NCBI GenBank assembly: GCA_934503195.1
Contig: CAKSVM010000032.1
Location: 1 to 32,012 of the forward strand
Direction: 5' to 3'
Source of the DNA: an uncultured Eubacteriales bacterium
Lineage (GTDB): Bacteria > Bacillota > Clostridia > Oscillospirales > CAG-272
DNA length: 32,012 nt
A program made the position numbers and the translations under genes. Positions within the stretch are counted from its first letter, which is position 1, and the number at the start of each line of letters is the position of its first letter. Under the pieces are notes generated by a model, which worked only from the letters and a program-made list of their open reading frames with translations, searched no databases and was not told where the DNA came from. Of the stretch, positions 8,072 to 14,753 are shown one piece after another.

Positions 8072-8345
8072 GCCGGAAAAAGTAACACGGAGTTCGTTTT
8101 CACAGAGAGCGCGGAAGAGGTGAGAGCCGCGAAAAACGTCCCGCGCGAAGAACATCCGGCAAGCCGCGAGCCGAACGAATCAACCTCAAGTAAGCGAGCC
8201 GGAATGCCGACCGTTAAAACGGCAGGACTCTTCATCCATTCAGATGAGAAGTCTAAAGGCGGGAATCCCCCGCGAAGGACAGGTGGCACCGCGAGCCTCC
8301 AGTACTTGCCCTGTCCGGATACTGAAAAATATATTGGAGGAAAAA
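8072..8345 (+). promoter_or_regulatory. T-box riboswitch, probably asparagine-specific, translational type
   Basis: The leader has the marks of a T-box that senses uncharged tRNA. Stem I is closed by GCCGGA (8072-8077) with TCCGGC (8155-8160), with AGTA at 8081, the CAGAGAG motif at 8103, and a distal arm with GGTGAGAGCC. The AAC at 8151-8153 sits at the specifier position, an asparagine codon. The core AGGTGGCACCGCG is at 8281-8293; its UGGC bulge fits a tRNA with discriminator G, as expected for tRNA-Asn. The antiterminator helix pairs GGACAGG (8277-8283) with CCTGTCC (8310-8316), then GCGAG with CTTGC. Its 9-nt apical loop (8296-8304) is complementary to the ribosome site at 8332-8340, and no T run follows, so control is probably at translation. 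Confidence 0.88.
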
Positions 8346-8349
8346 TTTT

Positions 8350-9927
8350 ATGTGTTCGATCATGGGTTACACCGACTCGGGGCTGAGCTTCGGGGAATTC
8401 AAGAAGGGTTTTGACGCAACGATTTCGCGCGGACCAGATGACAGCCGGATTGTCGACACCGGCCGCGGAATCTTAGGCTTCCACCGTCTGGCGATCATGG
8501 GACTGACTCCCGAGGGAATGCAGCCGTTTGAGCTTGACGGAAGCTATGTCGTCTGCAACGGCGAAATCTACGGCTACGAAAAGCTGAAAGCCGAACTTGC
8601 GAAGAAATACACCTTCAGAAGCGGCTCCGACTGCGAAATCCTGCTCCCGCTCTGGCGCGAGTACGGCGAAAAGATGTTCAGAATGCTCGACGCCGAGTTC
8701 GCGCTGATCATCTACGACAAAAAGACCGACGAATATATCGCCGCGCGCGATCCGATCGGAATCCGCCCGCTCTATTACGGCTACGACAAAAAAGGTACGA
8801 TCGTCTTCGCGAGCGAGCCGAAGAACCTTGTCCCGCTCTGCGGAAAGATTCTCCCCTTCCCGCCCGGACATTACTACAGAGGCGGAAAATTCATCTGCTA
8901 CCGCGACATGACAAAGGTCGGGGCGGTATGCCACGACGATCTCGATACGGTCTGTAAAAAGATCCATGATAAGCTTGTCGCCGGAGTCGAAAAGCGGCTA
9001 GTCGCCGACGCGAAGGTCGGGTTCCTGCTCTCGGGCGGACTCGATTCGTCGCTTGTCTGCGCTATCGCGGCGAGAAAGAGCGATAAGCCGATAAAGACCT
9101 TCGCTATCGGCATGGAGGGCGACGCGATCGACCTCAAATACGCGAAGGAGGTCGCCGATTACATCGGAAGCGACCACACCGAGGTCATCATGACAAAGGA
9201 CGAGGTTCTCTCGTCGCTCGACGGGCTTATAAAGCTCCTCGGAACCTACGACATCACGACAATCCGCGCCAGCATGGGAATGTACCTTCTCTGCAAGTGG
9301 ATCCACGAGAACACCGACATCCGCGTCCTTCTGACCGGAGAAATCTCAGATGAGCTGTTCGGCTACAAGTACACAGACTTCGCGCCGTCGGCTGAGGAGT
9401 TCCAGAAGGAATCCGAAAAACGTATCCGCGAGCTTCATATGTACGACGTTCTACGCGCCGACAGATGTATTTCGGTGAACTCGCTTGAGGCGCGCGTTCC
9501 GTTCGGCGACCTTGATTTCGTCGAATACGTAATGTCGATCGACCCCGAAAAGAAGCTGAACAAGTATAACAAAGGCAAATATCTGCTCCGCCACGCGTTT
9601 GAGGGCGATTATCTGCCGCACGACATACTCTACCGTGAAAAAGCGGCCTTCTCGGACGCGGTCGGCCACTCGATGGTCGATTATCTGAAGGAATACGCCG
9701 CCGGAAAGTATACCGACGCCGAGTTCAAGGCCGGATGTGAAAAGTATTCGTCTCCCGCGCCCTTCACGAAGGAATCGCTCCTCTACCGCGAGATCTTCGA
9801 GAAGTACTATCCGGGACAGTCGCAGATGATCGTCGACTACTGGATGCCGAACAAATCTTGGAAGGGCTGCGACGTCAACGACCCGTCGGCGCGCGTTCTC
9901 TCAAACTACGGTGACAGCGGAAAATAA
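8350..9927 (+). CDS. asnB: Asparagine synthase, glutamine-hydrolysing
   Basis: A 525-residue enzyme making asparagine from aspartate, ATP and glutamine. The N-terminal class II glutamine amidotransferase begins MCSIMGY, so Cys2 is the nucleophile once Met is removed; it also has the NGEIYGY loop and the RDPIGIRPLYYG segment. The synthetase domain has the PP-loop SGGLDSS starting at Ser228 and the downstream TGEISDELFGY motif. Size and domain order are those of bacterial AsnB. Translation starts at ATG 8350, nine bases after GGAGG, and this ribosome site is the target of the T-box anti-sequence upstream. The leader senses tRNA-Asn by its codon and discriminator, which fits the enzyme's product. 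Confidence 0.96.
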   Translation: MCSIMGYTDSGLSFGEFKKGFDATISRGPDDSRIVDTGRGILGFHRLAIMGLTPEGMQPFELDGSYVVCNGEIYGYEKLKAELAKKYTFRSGSDCEILLPLWREYGEKMFRMLDAEFALIIYDKKTDEYIAARDPIGIRPLYYGYDKKGTIVFASEPKNLVPLCGKILPFPPGHYYRGGKFICYRDMTKVGAVCHDDLDTVCKKIHDKLVAGVEKRLVADAKVGFLLSGGLDSSLVCAIAARKSDKPIKTFAIGMEGDAIDLKYAKEVADYIGSDHTEVIMTKDEVLSSLDGLIKLLGTYDITTIRASMGMYLLCKWIHENTDIRVLLTGEISDELFGYKYTDFAPSAEEFQKESEKRIRELHMYDVLRADRCISVNSLEARVPFGDLDFVEYVMSIDPEKKLNKYNKGKYLLRHAFEGDYLPHDILYREKAAFSDAVGHSMVDYLKEYAAGKYTDAEFKAGCEKYSSPAPFTKESLLYREIFEKYYPGQSQMIVDYWMPNKSWKGCDVNDPSARVLSNYGDSGK

Positions 9928-9941
9928 CAGATATAAAAAGA

Positions 9942-9989
9942 GAGAGGGACCCGCCTTTTCAAAGGAGGGTTCCTCTCCCCACTTTTTTT
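9942..9989 (+). terminator. Terminator after asnB
   Basis: A long hairpin pairs 9942-9958 with 9961-9977 (core AGAGGGACCC with GGGTTCCTCT, one G-A mismatch and one G-T pair). A seven-T run follows at 9983-9989, five bases beyond the stem. Confidence 0.8.
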
Positions 9990-10018
9990 CGCTCCGCTTC
10001 AAACAGTTCCCCTCTCTT

Positions 10019-10065
10019 CCCATGAAACTTTTATTCTCATGGGTTCGCTCCTGCCACGGAGTGAA
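10019..10065. repeat. Two adjacent hairpins beyond asnB
   Basis: CCCATGA (10019-10025/10037-10043) and TTCGCTCC (10044-10051 with GGAGTGAA 10058-10065, one G-T pair) abut each other. TTCGCTCC also occurs at 9988-9995. They lie between convergent genes, after the minus-strand araC stop, but lack a T run on either strand. Confidence 0.45.
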
Positions 10066-10084
10066 GCGTGCGCTTATATGAAAG

Positions 10085-10900
10085 TCATTGATCCTCCCCG
10101 CGCCAATCGCTCGGCGGCATTCCGAACTTCATCGCGAATCTCCGGCAGAAATAGAGCGGATCGGCAAATCCGACCGACGCCGCGATTTCCGCGACCCGCA
10201 GGTCGGTCAGAGTCAGAAGCTCCGCCGCCTTGTCGAGTCTGAAATCCGACAGCCATTTCGTCGGTGAGACTCCGAGCCGCTTTCTGAAAATCCGCGCGAA
10301 ATAGCTCTGTTCGAGCCCCAGATGACCCGCGATCTCGCGTGACGTGATCGGGTTTATGTAGTTATTCGACATATAGAAAACCGCTTCGTCGATGTAATCG
10401 CGCTTTTCGGGCTTGTCGTCAGGCGAAATAAGCCCCAGCAGGCGAAAAATCAGCGACGAACAGACGAACTTCGATTTCAGCGTCTCTTTCGGAATCTCGG
10501 AGAGCAGCGAATCGATCACCTCGCTCATCGCCTCGGGATCGCTTATCCGCAGAACCGGAAAATCCTCGGTGATCCCCGCCATCGCGAGATAATCCTCAAA
10601 TCTCTCGGCCGAGACGCTGACCCAGCCGATCGACCAGACATTCCCCGGATCGGCTCTGTAAAAGATCCTCCGGTTCGGAAACGCGACGAAGAGATCGCCC
10701 GCCGAAAGTCTGAAGGTCTCCTCGCCGACCGTGTAGATTCCGCTTCCCTCTTTTAAGAAAATCAGCCAGAAATTGTCGCGCGCGGCCGGGCCGAACGAAT
10801 GATCCTTAGCCCCGGTGCGCTTTCCGCAGTACCTGAGCTTCAGCTCGCCGGCCTCGCCGCCGTCTATGTCGGTGTGATAGAATTTTTCGATGAATTCCAT
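10085..10900 (-). CDS. AraC-family transcriptional regulator (cupin N-domain)
   Basis: A 271-residue regulator with an N-terminal AraC-type cupin ligand domain (~20-150, with EGSGIYTVGEETFRLSAGDLF) and two C-terminal helix-turn-helix motifs. The second HTH shows VAEIAASVGFADPLYFCRRFAMKFG followed by PSDWR, the family signature. The ATG at 10900 begins one base after the histidine kinase stop codon; a TTG twelve bases earlier would overlap that stop. It is the last gene of an operon with a response regulator and a sensor kinase. Whether it acts in the same pathway is inferred only from that order. AraC proteins of this shape often control sugar genes, but no target is adjacent. Confidence 0.9.
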   Translation of the reverse strand: MEFIEKFYHTDIDGGEAGELKLRYCGKRTGAKDHSFGPAARDNFWLIFLKEGSGIYTVGEETFRLSAGDLFVAFPNRRIFYRADPGNVWSIGWVSVSAERFEDYLAMAGITEDFPVLRISDPEAMSEVIDSLLSEIPKETLKSKFVCSSLIFRLLGLISPDDKPEKRDYIDEAVFYMSNNYINPITSREIAGHLGLEQSYFARIFRKRLGVSPTKWLSDFRLDKAAELLTLTDLRVAEIAASVGFADPLYFCRRFAMKFGMPPSDWRGEDQ

Positions 10901-10901
10901 A

Positions 10902-12386
10902 TTATAACTCAAACCAGAAGGTCGAGCCTTCGCCTTCCTTACTCTCCACGCCGTACTTCGCGCCGTGCATATCGAGGATTCCCTTGACGATCGAAAGTCC
11001 GAGTCCCGAACCCATCTGCGCGCGCTTGTGCGTCTTGTCGACCTTGTAGTAGCGGTTCCAGATGTACGGGAGCTTGTCGGCCGGGATTCCCTCGCCGTGA
11101 TCGGTCACCGAGATGCGCACCGATCTCTGCCCGTTGTCGGCCGTTTTCAGCGTCTGAGAGACGACGACCGTCTTGTCGCCGCCCGCGTGCGTGATCGCGT
11201 TGTTGATGAAGTTGTAGATGACCTGCAAAATCCGCGTCCGGTCGGCGTTGACCATCACGTCCTCGTCGGCGTGGAAGTCGATCACCCAGCCGTCCTGTCC
11301 GGTCAGCTTTGAAAATCTTCCGATAACCTCGCGGATCGTCTCGGTCAGATTGAAGTCCGAGAGCTCGAGCTTCTGCGTCCCCGACTGGAGCTTTGAAATG
11401 TCGAGAAGATCGCTGACAAGCGACGTCAGCCGCTTGGTCTCGTCGATTATGATCTGCACGTTCTCGGGCGTGTTTTCGCCGGGAATGTCGCGCATCACCT
11501 CGGCGTAGCCCTCGATCATCGTGAGCGGTGTTCGCAGATCGTGCGAAATGTTCGCGATAAGCTCGCGCTGAAGCGCCTCGGTCTTCGAAAGCTCCTCGGC
11601 CGCGTGGGAAAGTGTGTCCGAAAGCTCGGCGATCTCACGGTAGCCGGGATTTTTCAGCTCGACCTCGTATCTTCCCTCCGAAAGCCCCTTCGCGCCCTCG
11701 TTTATCTTCACGATCGGACGCGCGACCCGCCTTGCGAGCAGAAGCGACAAAACCAGCGCGGCGGCCGTCATCACAAGGCTTATAAGAAACAGTTCGCTCT
11801 GCAAAGTCCGCACGGTCGAGCCGACCGGGGAGATCGTCGCGTTGAGGATCATTATGACGTCGCGCTTTCTCGACGACGAGTGGCAGACCTTCGAAAAGAG
11901 CAGCACCTCGCCGAGCGAATCCGAGTCGGAGACCAGATTTCCCTGATATTCCTCGTTCGTGTAGTTGACCGGACGCGCGTCAAAAAGTCTCGCGCGGTTG
12001 AGCCATTCCCCGCCGTTCTTCTGCGCCAGAAAATAGAGATACCCGAGATTCACCGCGTCCATCCGGTGAATCGAGCAGTTCTGGACATAATGCTTCGAGA
12101 CGAGAATATTCGCGTACTGATCGTAGATAAGGACGCAGACGTCGTTTCTCGACGCGACCCGCCCGGCGATGTTTCCGAGAGACGCGTTGTCAAGCTCGAT
12201 GTTATCCGAAAGATTGTTCGCGGCGATCTTCACCTCGGCGACCTTGACCGCCTTGTAGATCCGCTCGAAGAAGACGACCTGAAAGCACCATAAAAGCCCC
12301 AGCAGAAGGAAAAGGAAAAGCATCATGTAGACGAAGAATTTCCAGCGGATGCCGAGCCTTTTCGCCTTTTTTTTACTTTGAGTCAA
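10902..12386 (-). CDS. Sensor histidine kinase (HAMP-HisKA-HATPase)
   Basis: A 494-residue membrane sensor kinase. It has a first transmembrane helix at ~15-40, an external sensor domain of ~160 residues, a second helix near 200-222 (LFLISLVMTAAALVLSLLLA), a HAMP linker (ARRVARPIVKINEGAKGL), then the dimerisation domain with phospho-accepting His282 in ISHDLRTPL. The ATPase domain shows an N box (FINNAITHA), DHGEGIP, and GSGLGLSIVKG. The reading frame requires a start before the first helix; TTG at 12386 is the only fitting codon and overlaps the response regulator by 14 bases, so the two are coupled. The signal sensed is unknown. Confidence 0.93.
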   Translation of the reverse strand: MTQSKKKAKRLGIRWKFFVYMMLFLFLLLGLLWCFQVVFFERIYKAVKVAEVKIAANNLSDNIELDNASLGNIAGRVASRNDVCVLIYDQYANILVSKHYVQNCSIHRMDAVNLGYLYFLAQKNGGEWLNRARLFDARPVNYTNEEYQGNLVSDSDSLGEVLLFSKVCHSSSRKRDVIMILNATISPVGSTVRTLQSELFLISLVMTAAALVLSLLLARRVARPIVKINEGAKGLSEGRYEVELKNPGYREIAELSDTLSHAAEELSKTEALQRELIANISHDLRTPLTMIEGYAEVMRDIPGENTPENVQIIIDETKRLTSLVSDLLDISKLQSGTQKLELSDFNLTETIREVIGRFSKLTGQDGWVIDFHADEDVMVNADRTRILQVIYNFINNAITHAGGDKTVVVSQTLKTADNGQRSVRISVTDHGEGIPADKLPYIWNRYYKVDKTHKRAQMGSGLGLSIVKGILDMHGAKYGVESKEGEGSTFWFEL

Positions 12387-13056
12387 AGCGGTATCCCACC
12401 CCTCTGAGCGTCACGATGAGCCGCGAATAATCGCCCAGACTCTTTCTGAGAAGCTTTATGTGCGTGTCGAGCGTCCGGTCGTCGCCATAGAAATCGTAGC
12501 CCCAGACCTCGGTTATCAGCTTCTCACGCGAAAGCGCGATGTTGCGGTTTCTGAGCATATAGAAGAAGAGATCGTACTCCTTGGGCGACATATCGACGCG
12601 TTTTCCGTCGATCGTGACGGTGCGCGCGGTGAGATCGGCCTTGAGACCGTCGATCGTCACGACCTCGTGAGCGTCCTCGGCGGGCGCGGCGGCGGCCTTG
12701 GTGCGCTTCATAACGGCGTCGATTCTGAGCATCAGCTCCTTCGGCGAGAAGGGCTTGACGACATAATCGTCGATCCCCAGACTGAAGCCGTTGATCTTGT
12801 CGTATTCCTCGCCGCGCGCCGAGAGCATGATGATCGGCGTCTGGCAGGTCTTTCTGATTTCGCGGCAGGCCGAAAAGCCGTCAAGCTCGGGCATCATGAT
12901 GTCCATGATTATGATATCAAACTTCTTCTCGCGGCAGAGATTGACGGCCTCCATGCCGTCGGCGGCCTCGGTGACCTCGTGTCCCTCGAATTCGGCGTAT
13001 TTGCGGACGATCTGACGGATGCGTTCCTCGTCGTCGACAACTAAGATCTTGTACAT
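12373..13056 (-). CDS. OmpR/PhoB-type response regulator
   Basis: A 227-residue DNA-binding response regulator, first gene of the operon and partner of the kinase that overlaps its end. The receiver domain has the acidic pair Asp8/Asp9, the phospho-acceptor Asp52 in IIIMDIMMPELDG, and the conserved Lys in YVVKPFSPKEL. The C-terminal winged helix shows LSREKLITEVWGYDF, DRTLDTHIKLLRKSLG and VTLRGVGYRF, as in PhoB/OmpR. The ATG at 13056 follows GGAGGT. An inverted repeat sits in the short leader between the -10 box and the ribosome site. Confidence 0.95.
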   Translation of the reverse strand: MYKILVVDDEERIRQIVRKYAEFEGHEVTEAADGMEAVNLCREKKFDIIIMDIMMPELDGFSACREIRKTCQTPIIMLSARGEEYDKINGFSLGIDDYVVKPFSPKELMLRIDAVMKRTKAAAAPAEDAHEVVTIDGLKADLTARTVTIDGKRVDMSPKEYDLFFYMLRNRNIALSREKLITEVWGYDFYGDDRTLDTHIKLLRKSLGDYSRLIVTLRGVGYRFDSK

Positions 13057-13067
13057 GGTTTACCTCC

Positions 13068-13116
13068 GGTAGAATATTTCTACCTTAATTATACACCATT
13101 TTCGTGAAGACTTCAA
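13068..13116 (-). promoter_or_regulatory. Promoter and leader palindrome of the two-component operon
   Basis: On the minus strand TTGAAG (13116-13111) and TATAAT (13093-13088) are 17 bp apart. Just downstream, GGTAGAA and TTCTACC (13068-13074/13078-13084) form a perfect palindrome around TAT. It would overlap the start of transcription and touch the GGAGGT ribosome site, so it could be an operator or an mRNA hairpin. Confidence 0.75.
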
Positions 13117-13144
13117 GACCTTGTGACGTTTTTTAACACAAAAT

Positions 13145-13495
13145 TCAGTTTCCCGAAAGGCCGAAGCTGACTCCGATCGCATCGTTGACCTTCCGCATGA
13201 CGTTTTCGTCGAGATGTCCCATTTTTTCCTTGAGCCGCTGTTTGTCGATCGTGCGTATCTGCTCTAAAAGTATGACCGAGTCCTTCGAAAGCCCGAAGCG
13301 GTCGGCGGTCACGTCTATGTGAGTCGGAAGTCTCGTCTTGCTGATCTGACTTGTGATCGCGGCGGCGATTACGGTCGGGCTGTATTTGTTGCCGACGTCA
13401 TTCTGAACGATAAGTACCGGACGGAGTCCGCCCTGCTCTGACCCGACAACCGGACTTAAGTCGGCGTAATAGATATCTCCTCGTTTTACAGTCAT
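13145..13495 (-). CDS. MazF/PemK-family endoribonuclease toxin (NdoA-like)
   Basis: A 116-residue protein with the MazF fold, a sequence-specific mRNA interferase in the family. It opens with VKRGDIYYADLSPVVGSEQGG and RPVLIVQND, the conserved N-terminal block with the catalytic-region Arg, and continues with AAITSQISKTRLPTHI and LLEQIRTIDKQRL, very close to Bacillus NdoA/EndoA. The ATG at 13495 follows GAGAGTGAT. No antitoxin frame (MazE/EndoAI-like, ~90 residues) precedes it; the 90 bases upstream lead directly into the opposed tRNA-Gly promoter. It is therefore a solitary toxin-like gene here, or its antitoxin is elsewhere. Confidence 0.93.
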   Translation of the reverse strand: MTVKRGDIYYADLSPVVGSEQGGLRPVLIVQNDVGNKYSPTVIAAAITSQISKTRLPTHIDVTADRFGLSKDSVILLEQIRTIDKQRLKEKMGHLDENVMRKVNDAIGVSFGLSGN

Positions 13496-13587
13496 AAAAA
13501 CATCACTCTCTTTCGTAGTTCGTAGACGTATTTTTGCCAAGGCGCGATTTTCTAAACAGCTTTGGCGAAGAAATTTTCGAAAAGTAC

Positions 13588-13616
13588 TTGACAAATCCGG
13601 GAAAATGGTGTATAAT
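13588..13616 (+). promoter_or_regulatory. Promoter of tRNA-Gly
   Basis: TTGACA (13588-13593), 17 bp, TATAAT (13611-13616), 12 bases before the tRNA. The spacer is almost identical to that of the asnB leader promoter. Confidence 0.88.
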
Positions 13617-13628
13617 AATAACATCGCC

Positions 13629-13702
13629 GCGGGCGTAATTTAATGGTAGAATCTCAGCTTCCCAAGCTGATCGCACGGGTTCGATTCCCGCCGCCCGCTC
13701 CA
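13629..13702 (+). tRNA. tRNA-Gly (anticodon CCC)
   Basis: Acceptor arm GCGGGCG (13629-13635) pairs perfectly with CGCCCGC (13692-13698), followed by discriminator T and an encoded CCA. The anticodon stem TCAGC/GCTGA encloses loop TTCCCAA with anticodon CCC at 13661-13663. The T loop reads TTCGATT. It is a single-gene unit with its own promoter and terminator. Confidence 0.95.
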
Positions 13703-13707
13703 TTTCG

Positions 13708-13737
13708 GGATCACGGTCTCTTCGTGATCCTCTTTTA
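13708..13737 (+). terminator. Terminator of tRNA-Gly
   Basis: GGATCACG (13708-13715) pairs with CGTGATCC (13723-13730), followed by TCTTTTATT, five bases after the tRNA CCA. Confidence 0.85.
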
Positions 13738-13793
13738 TTATGATATCACAAACTACCGTTTCGCGCGCGTCAGAAAGCGTCATCACGTGCCGT

Positions 13794-13829
13794 CAGATTT
13801 CACAGATTTCCACAGATTTGTGGATTTTT
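13794..13829. repeat. Threefold CAGATTT repeat with hairpin
   Basis: CAGATTT occurs at 13794, 13803 and 13813, spaced nine and ten bases. The last copy lies in a small hairpin, TCCACA with TGTGGA (13809-13824), followed by five T. It is in the space between the two tRNA genes, which otherwise shows nothing until the next promoter. It may be a weak back-up terminator. Confidence 0.5.
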
Positions 13830-13891
13830 CTTTTCTATGCGGACAGCAGCCGCGAGATTTCAAAAAAATTCCGTTTTTTTGCGAAAACCCC

Positions 13892-13920
13892 TTGACAAAC
13901 CCGATCGGTTGTGGTATAAT
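13892..13920 (+). promoter_or_regulatory. Promoter of tRNA-Arg
   Basis: TTGACA (13892-13897), 17 bp ending in TGTGG, TATAAT (13915-13920). About 45 nt would be trimmed from the 5' end of the precursor. Confidence 0.88.
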
Positions 13921-13972
13921 ATATAAGTCGTCAGGATGAATCACGCAGAAGCTTATTCCTCCGCCCGACAAT

Positions 13973-14048
13973 GCGCCCTTAGCTCAGCGGATAGAGTGCC
14001 CGGCTACGAACCGGTAGGTCGAAGGTTCGAATCCTTTAGGGCGCGCCA
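13973..14048 (+). tRNA. tRNA-Arg (anticodon ACG)
   Basis: Acceptor GCGCCCT (13973-13979) pairs with AGGGCGC (14038-14044), then discriminator G and an encoded CCA. The anticodon loop CTACGAA carries ACG at 14006-14008. The D arm is AGCTCAGCGGATAGAGT and the T loop TTCGAAT. The outermost pair of the anticodon stem is a C-T mismatch. ACG implies wobble deamination to ICG. Confidence 0.95.
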
Positions 14049-14051
14049 CGA

Positions 14052-14080
14052 AACCACCTGCTTTTCGCGGGTGGTTTTTT
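14052..14080 (+). terminator. Terminator of tRNA-Arg
   Basis: AACCACCTGC (14052-14061) pairs with GCGGGTGGTT (14067-14076, one G-T pair) and runs into six T, four bases after the CCA. Confidence 0.9.
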
Positions 14081-14091
14081 GTTTGAAAGGG

Positions 14092-14120
14092 TTGACAAAC
14101 GCGGGTGTTTATGGTATAAT
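14092..14120 (+). promoter_or_regulatory. Promoter of GNAT-kinase operon
   Basis: TTGACA (14092-14097), 17 bp ending in ATGG, TATAAT (14115-14120), starting directly after the tRNA-Arg terminator. Confidence 0.88.
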
Positions 14121-14155
14121 AAGATAACGACAAACATGACCGCGGAGGACTCATT

Positions 14156-14737
14156 ATGGAAATATCGGTTCGAAAATTAACGCCCGAACTGCTTGACGAC
14201 TGGCTGGCCTATTTTGACAAGGACGCGTTTTCGGACAATAGCGAATGGTGCGGATGCTATTGTATGTGCTACCACTGGAATCGTGAGCTTCAAAAGAAAC
14301 GCGCTTGGGACTGCGGCGGAGACTGCGCCGAATTCAACAGAGAGCAGGCAATCGGCTTCATTAAAAGCGGCCGTATGCGGGGATATCTGGCATACGCCGA
14401 CGGAAAGGTCGTCGGATGGTGCAATTCGGACGACAAAAAATCGTACGATAACGTGAATTTCAATTTTGCCGAAGAAGTTCCCGATAACGGCGAGAAAATT
14501 AAATCCATCACCTGTTTTTCGGTTTCGCCCGGGTACCGCGGGCGCGGCGTCGCGACCGCTTTGCTTGACTATGTGTGTAAAGACGCGAAGGCGGACGGAT
14601 TTGATCTAATCGAAGCCTATCCGTTTGAACACAACGAAAACCACAGCTATCACGGCCCGGTTTCGATGTACAAAAAAAGCGGATTCAACGCGTGTATGCG
14701 TATCGAGGGCTGCGTTGTCTACAGAAAAAACCTGTGA
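14156..14737 (+). CDS. GNAT-family N-acetyltransferase
   Basis: A 193-residue acyltransferase of the GNAT superfamily. The acetyl-CoA binding motif A is visible as CFSVSPGYRGRGVATALLDYV, with the R/QxxGxG/A signature RGRGVA, and the C-terminal half (SMYKKSGFNACMRIEG) is the usual motif B end. The N-terminal region has an unusual Cys cluster, EWCGCYCMCYHW (residues ~31-42), seen in a subset of clostridial GNATs as I recall. The ATG follows GGAGG by six bases. The next gene starts 16 bases after the stop, so they form an operon. The substrate is unknown. Confidence 0.9.
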   Translation: MEISVRKLTPELLDDWLAYFDKDAFSDNSEWCGCYCMCYHWNRELQKKRAWDCGGDCAEFNREQAIGFIKSGRMRGYLAYADGKVVGWCNSDDKKSYDNVNFNFAEEVPDNGEKIKSITCFSVSPGYRGRGVATALLDYVCKDAKADGFDLIEAYPFEHNENHSYHGPVSMYKKSGFNACMRIEGCVVYRKNL

Positions 14738-14753
14738 TATTCCGGAGGAGAAG

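Noticed and set aside
13803..13823. Possible DnaA-box-like TTTCCACA and replication origin
   Set aside because: Only one partial match to the box, and no dnaA, dnaN or AT-rich unwinding region nearby.
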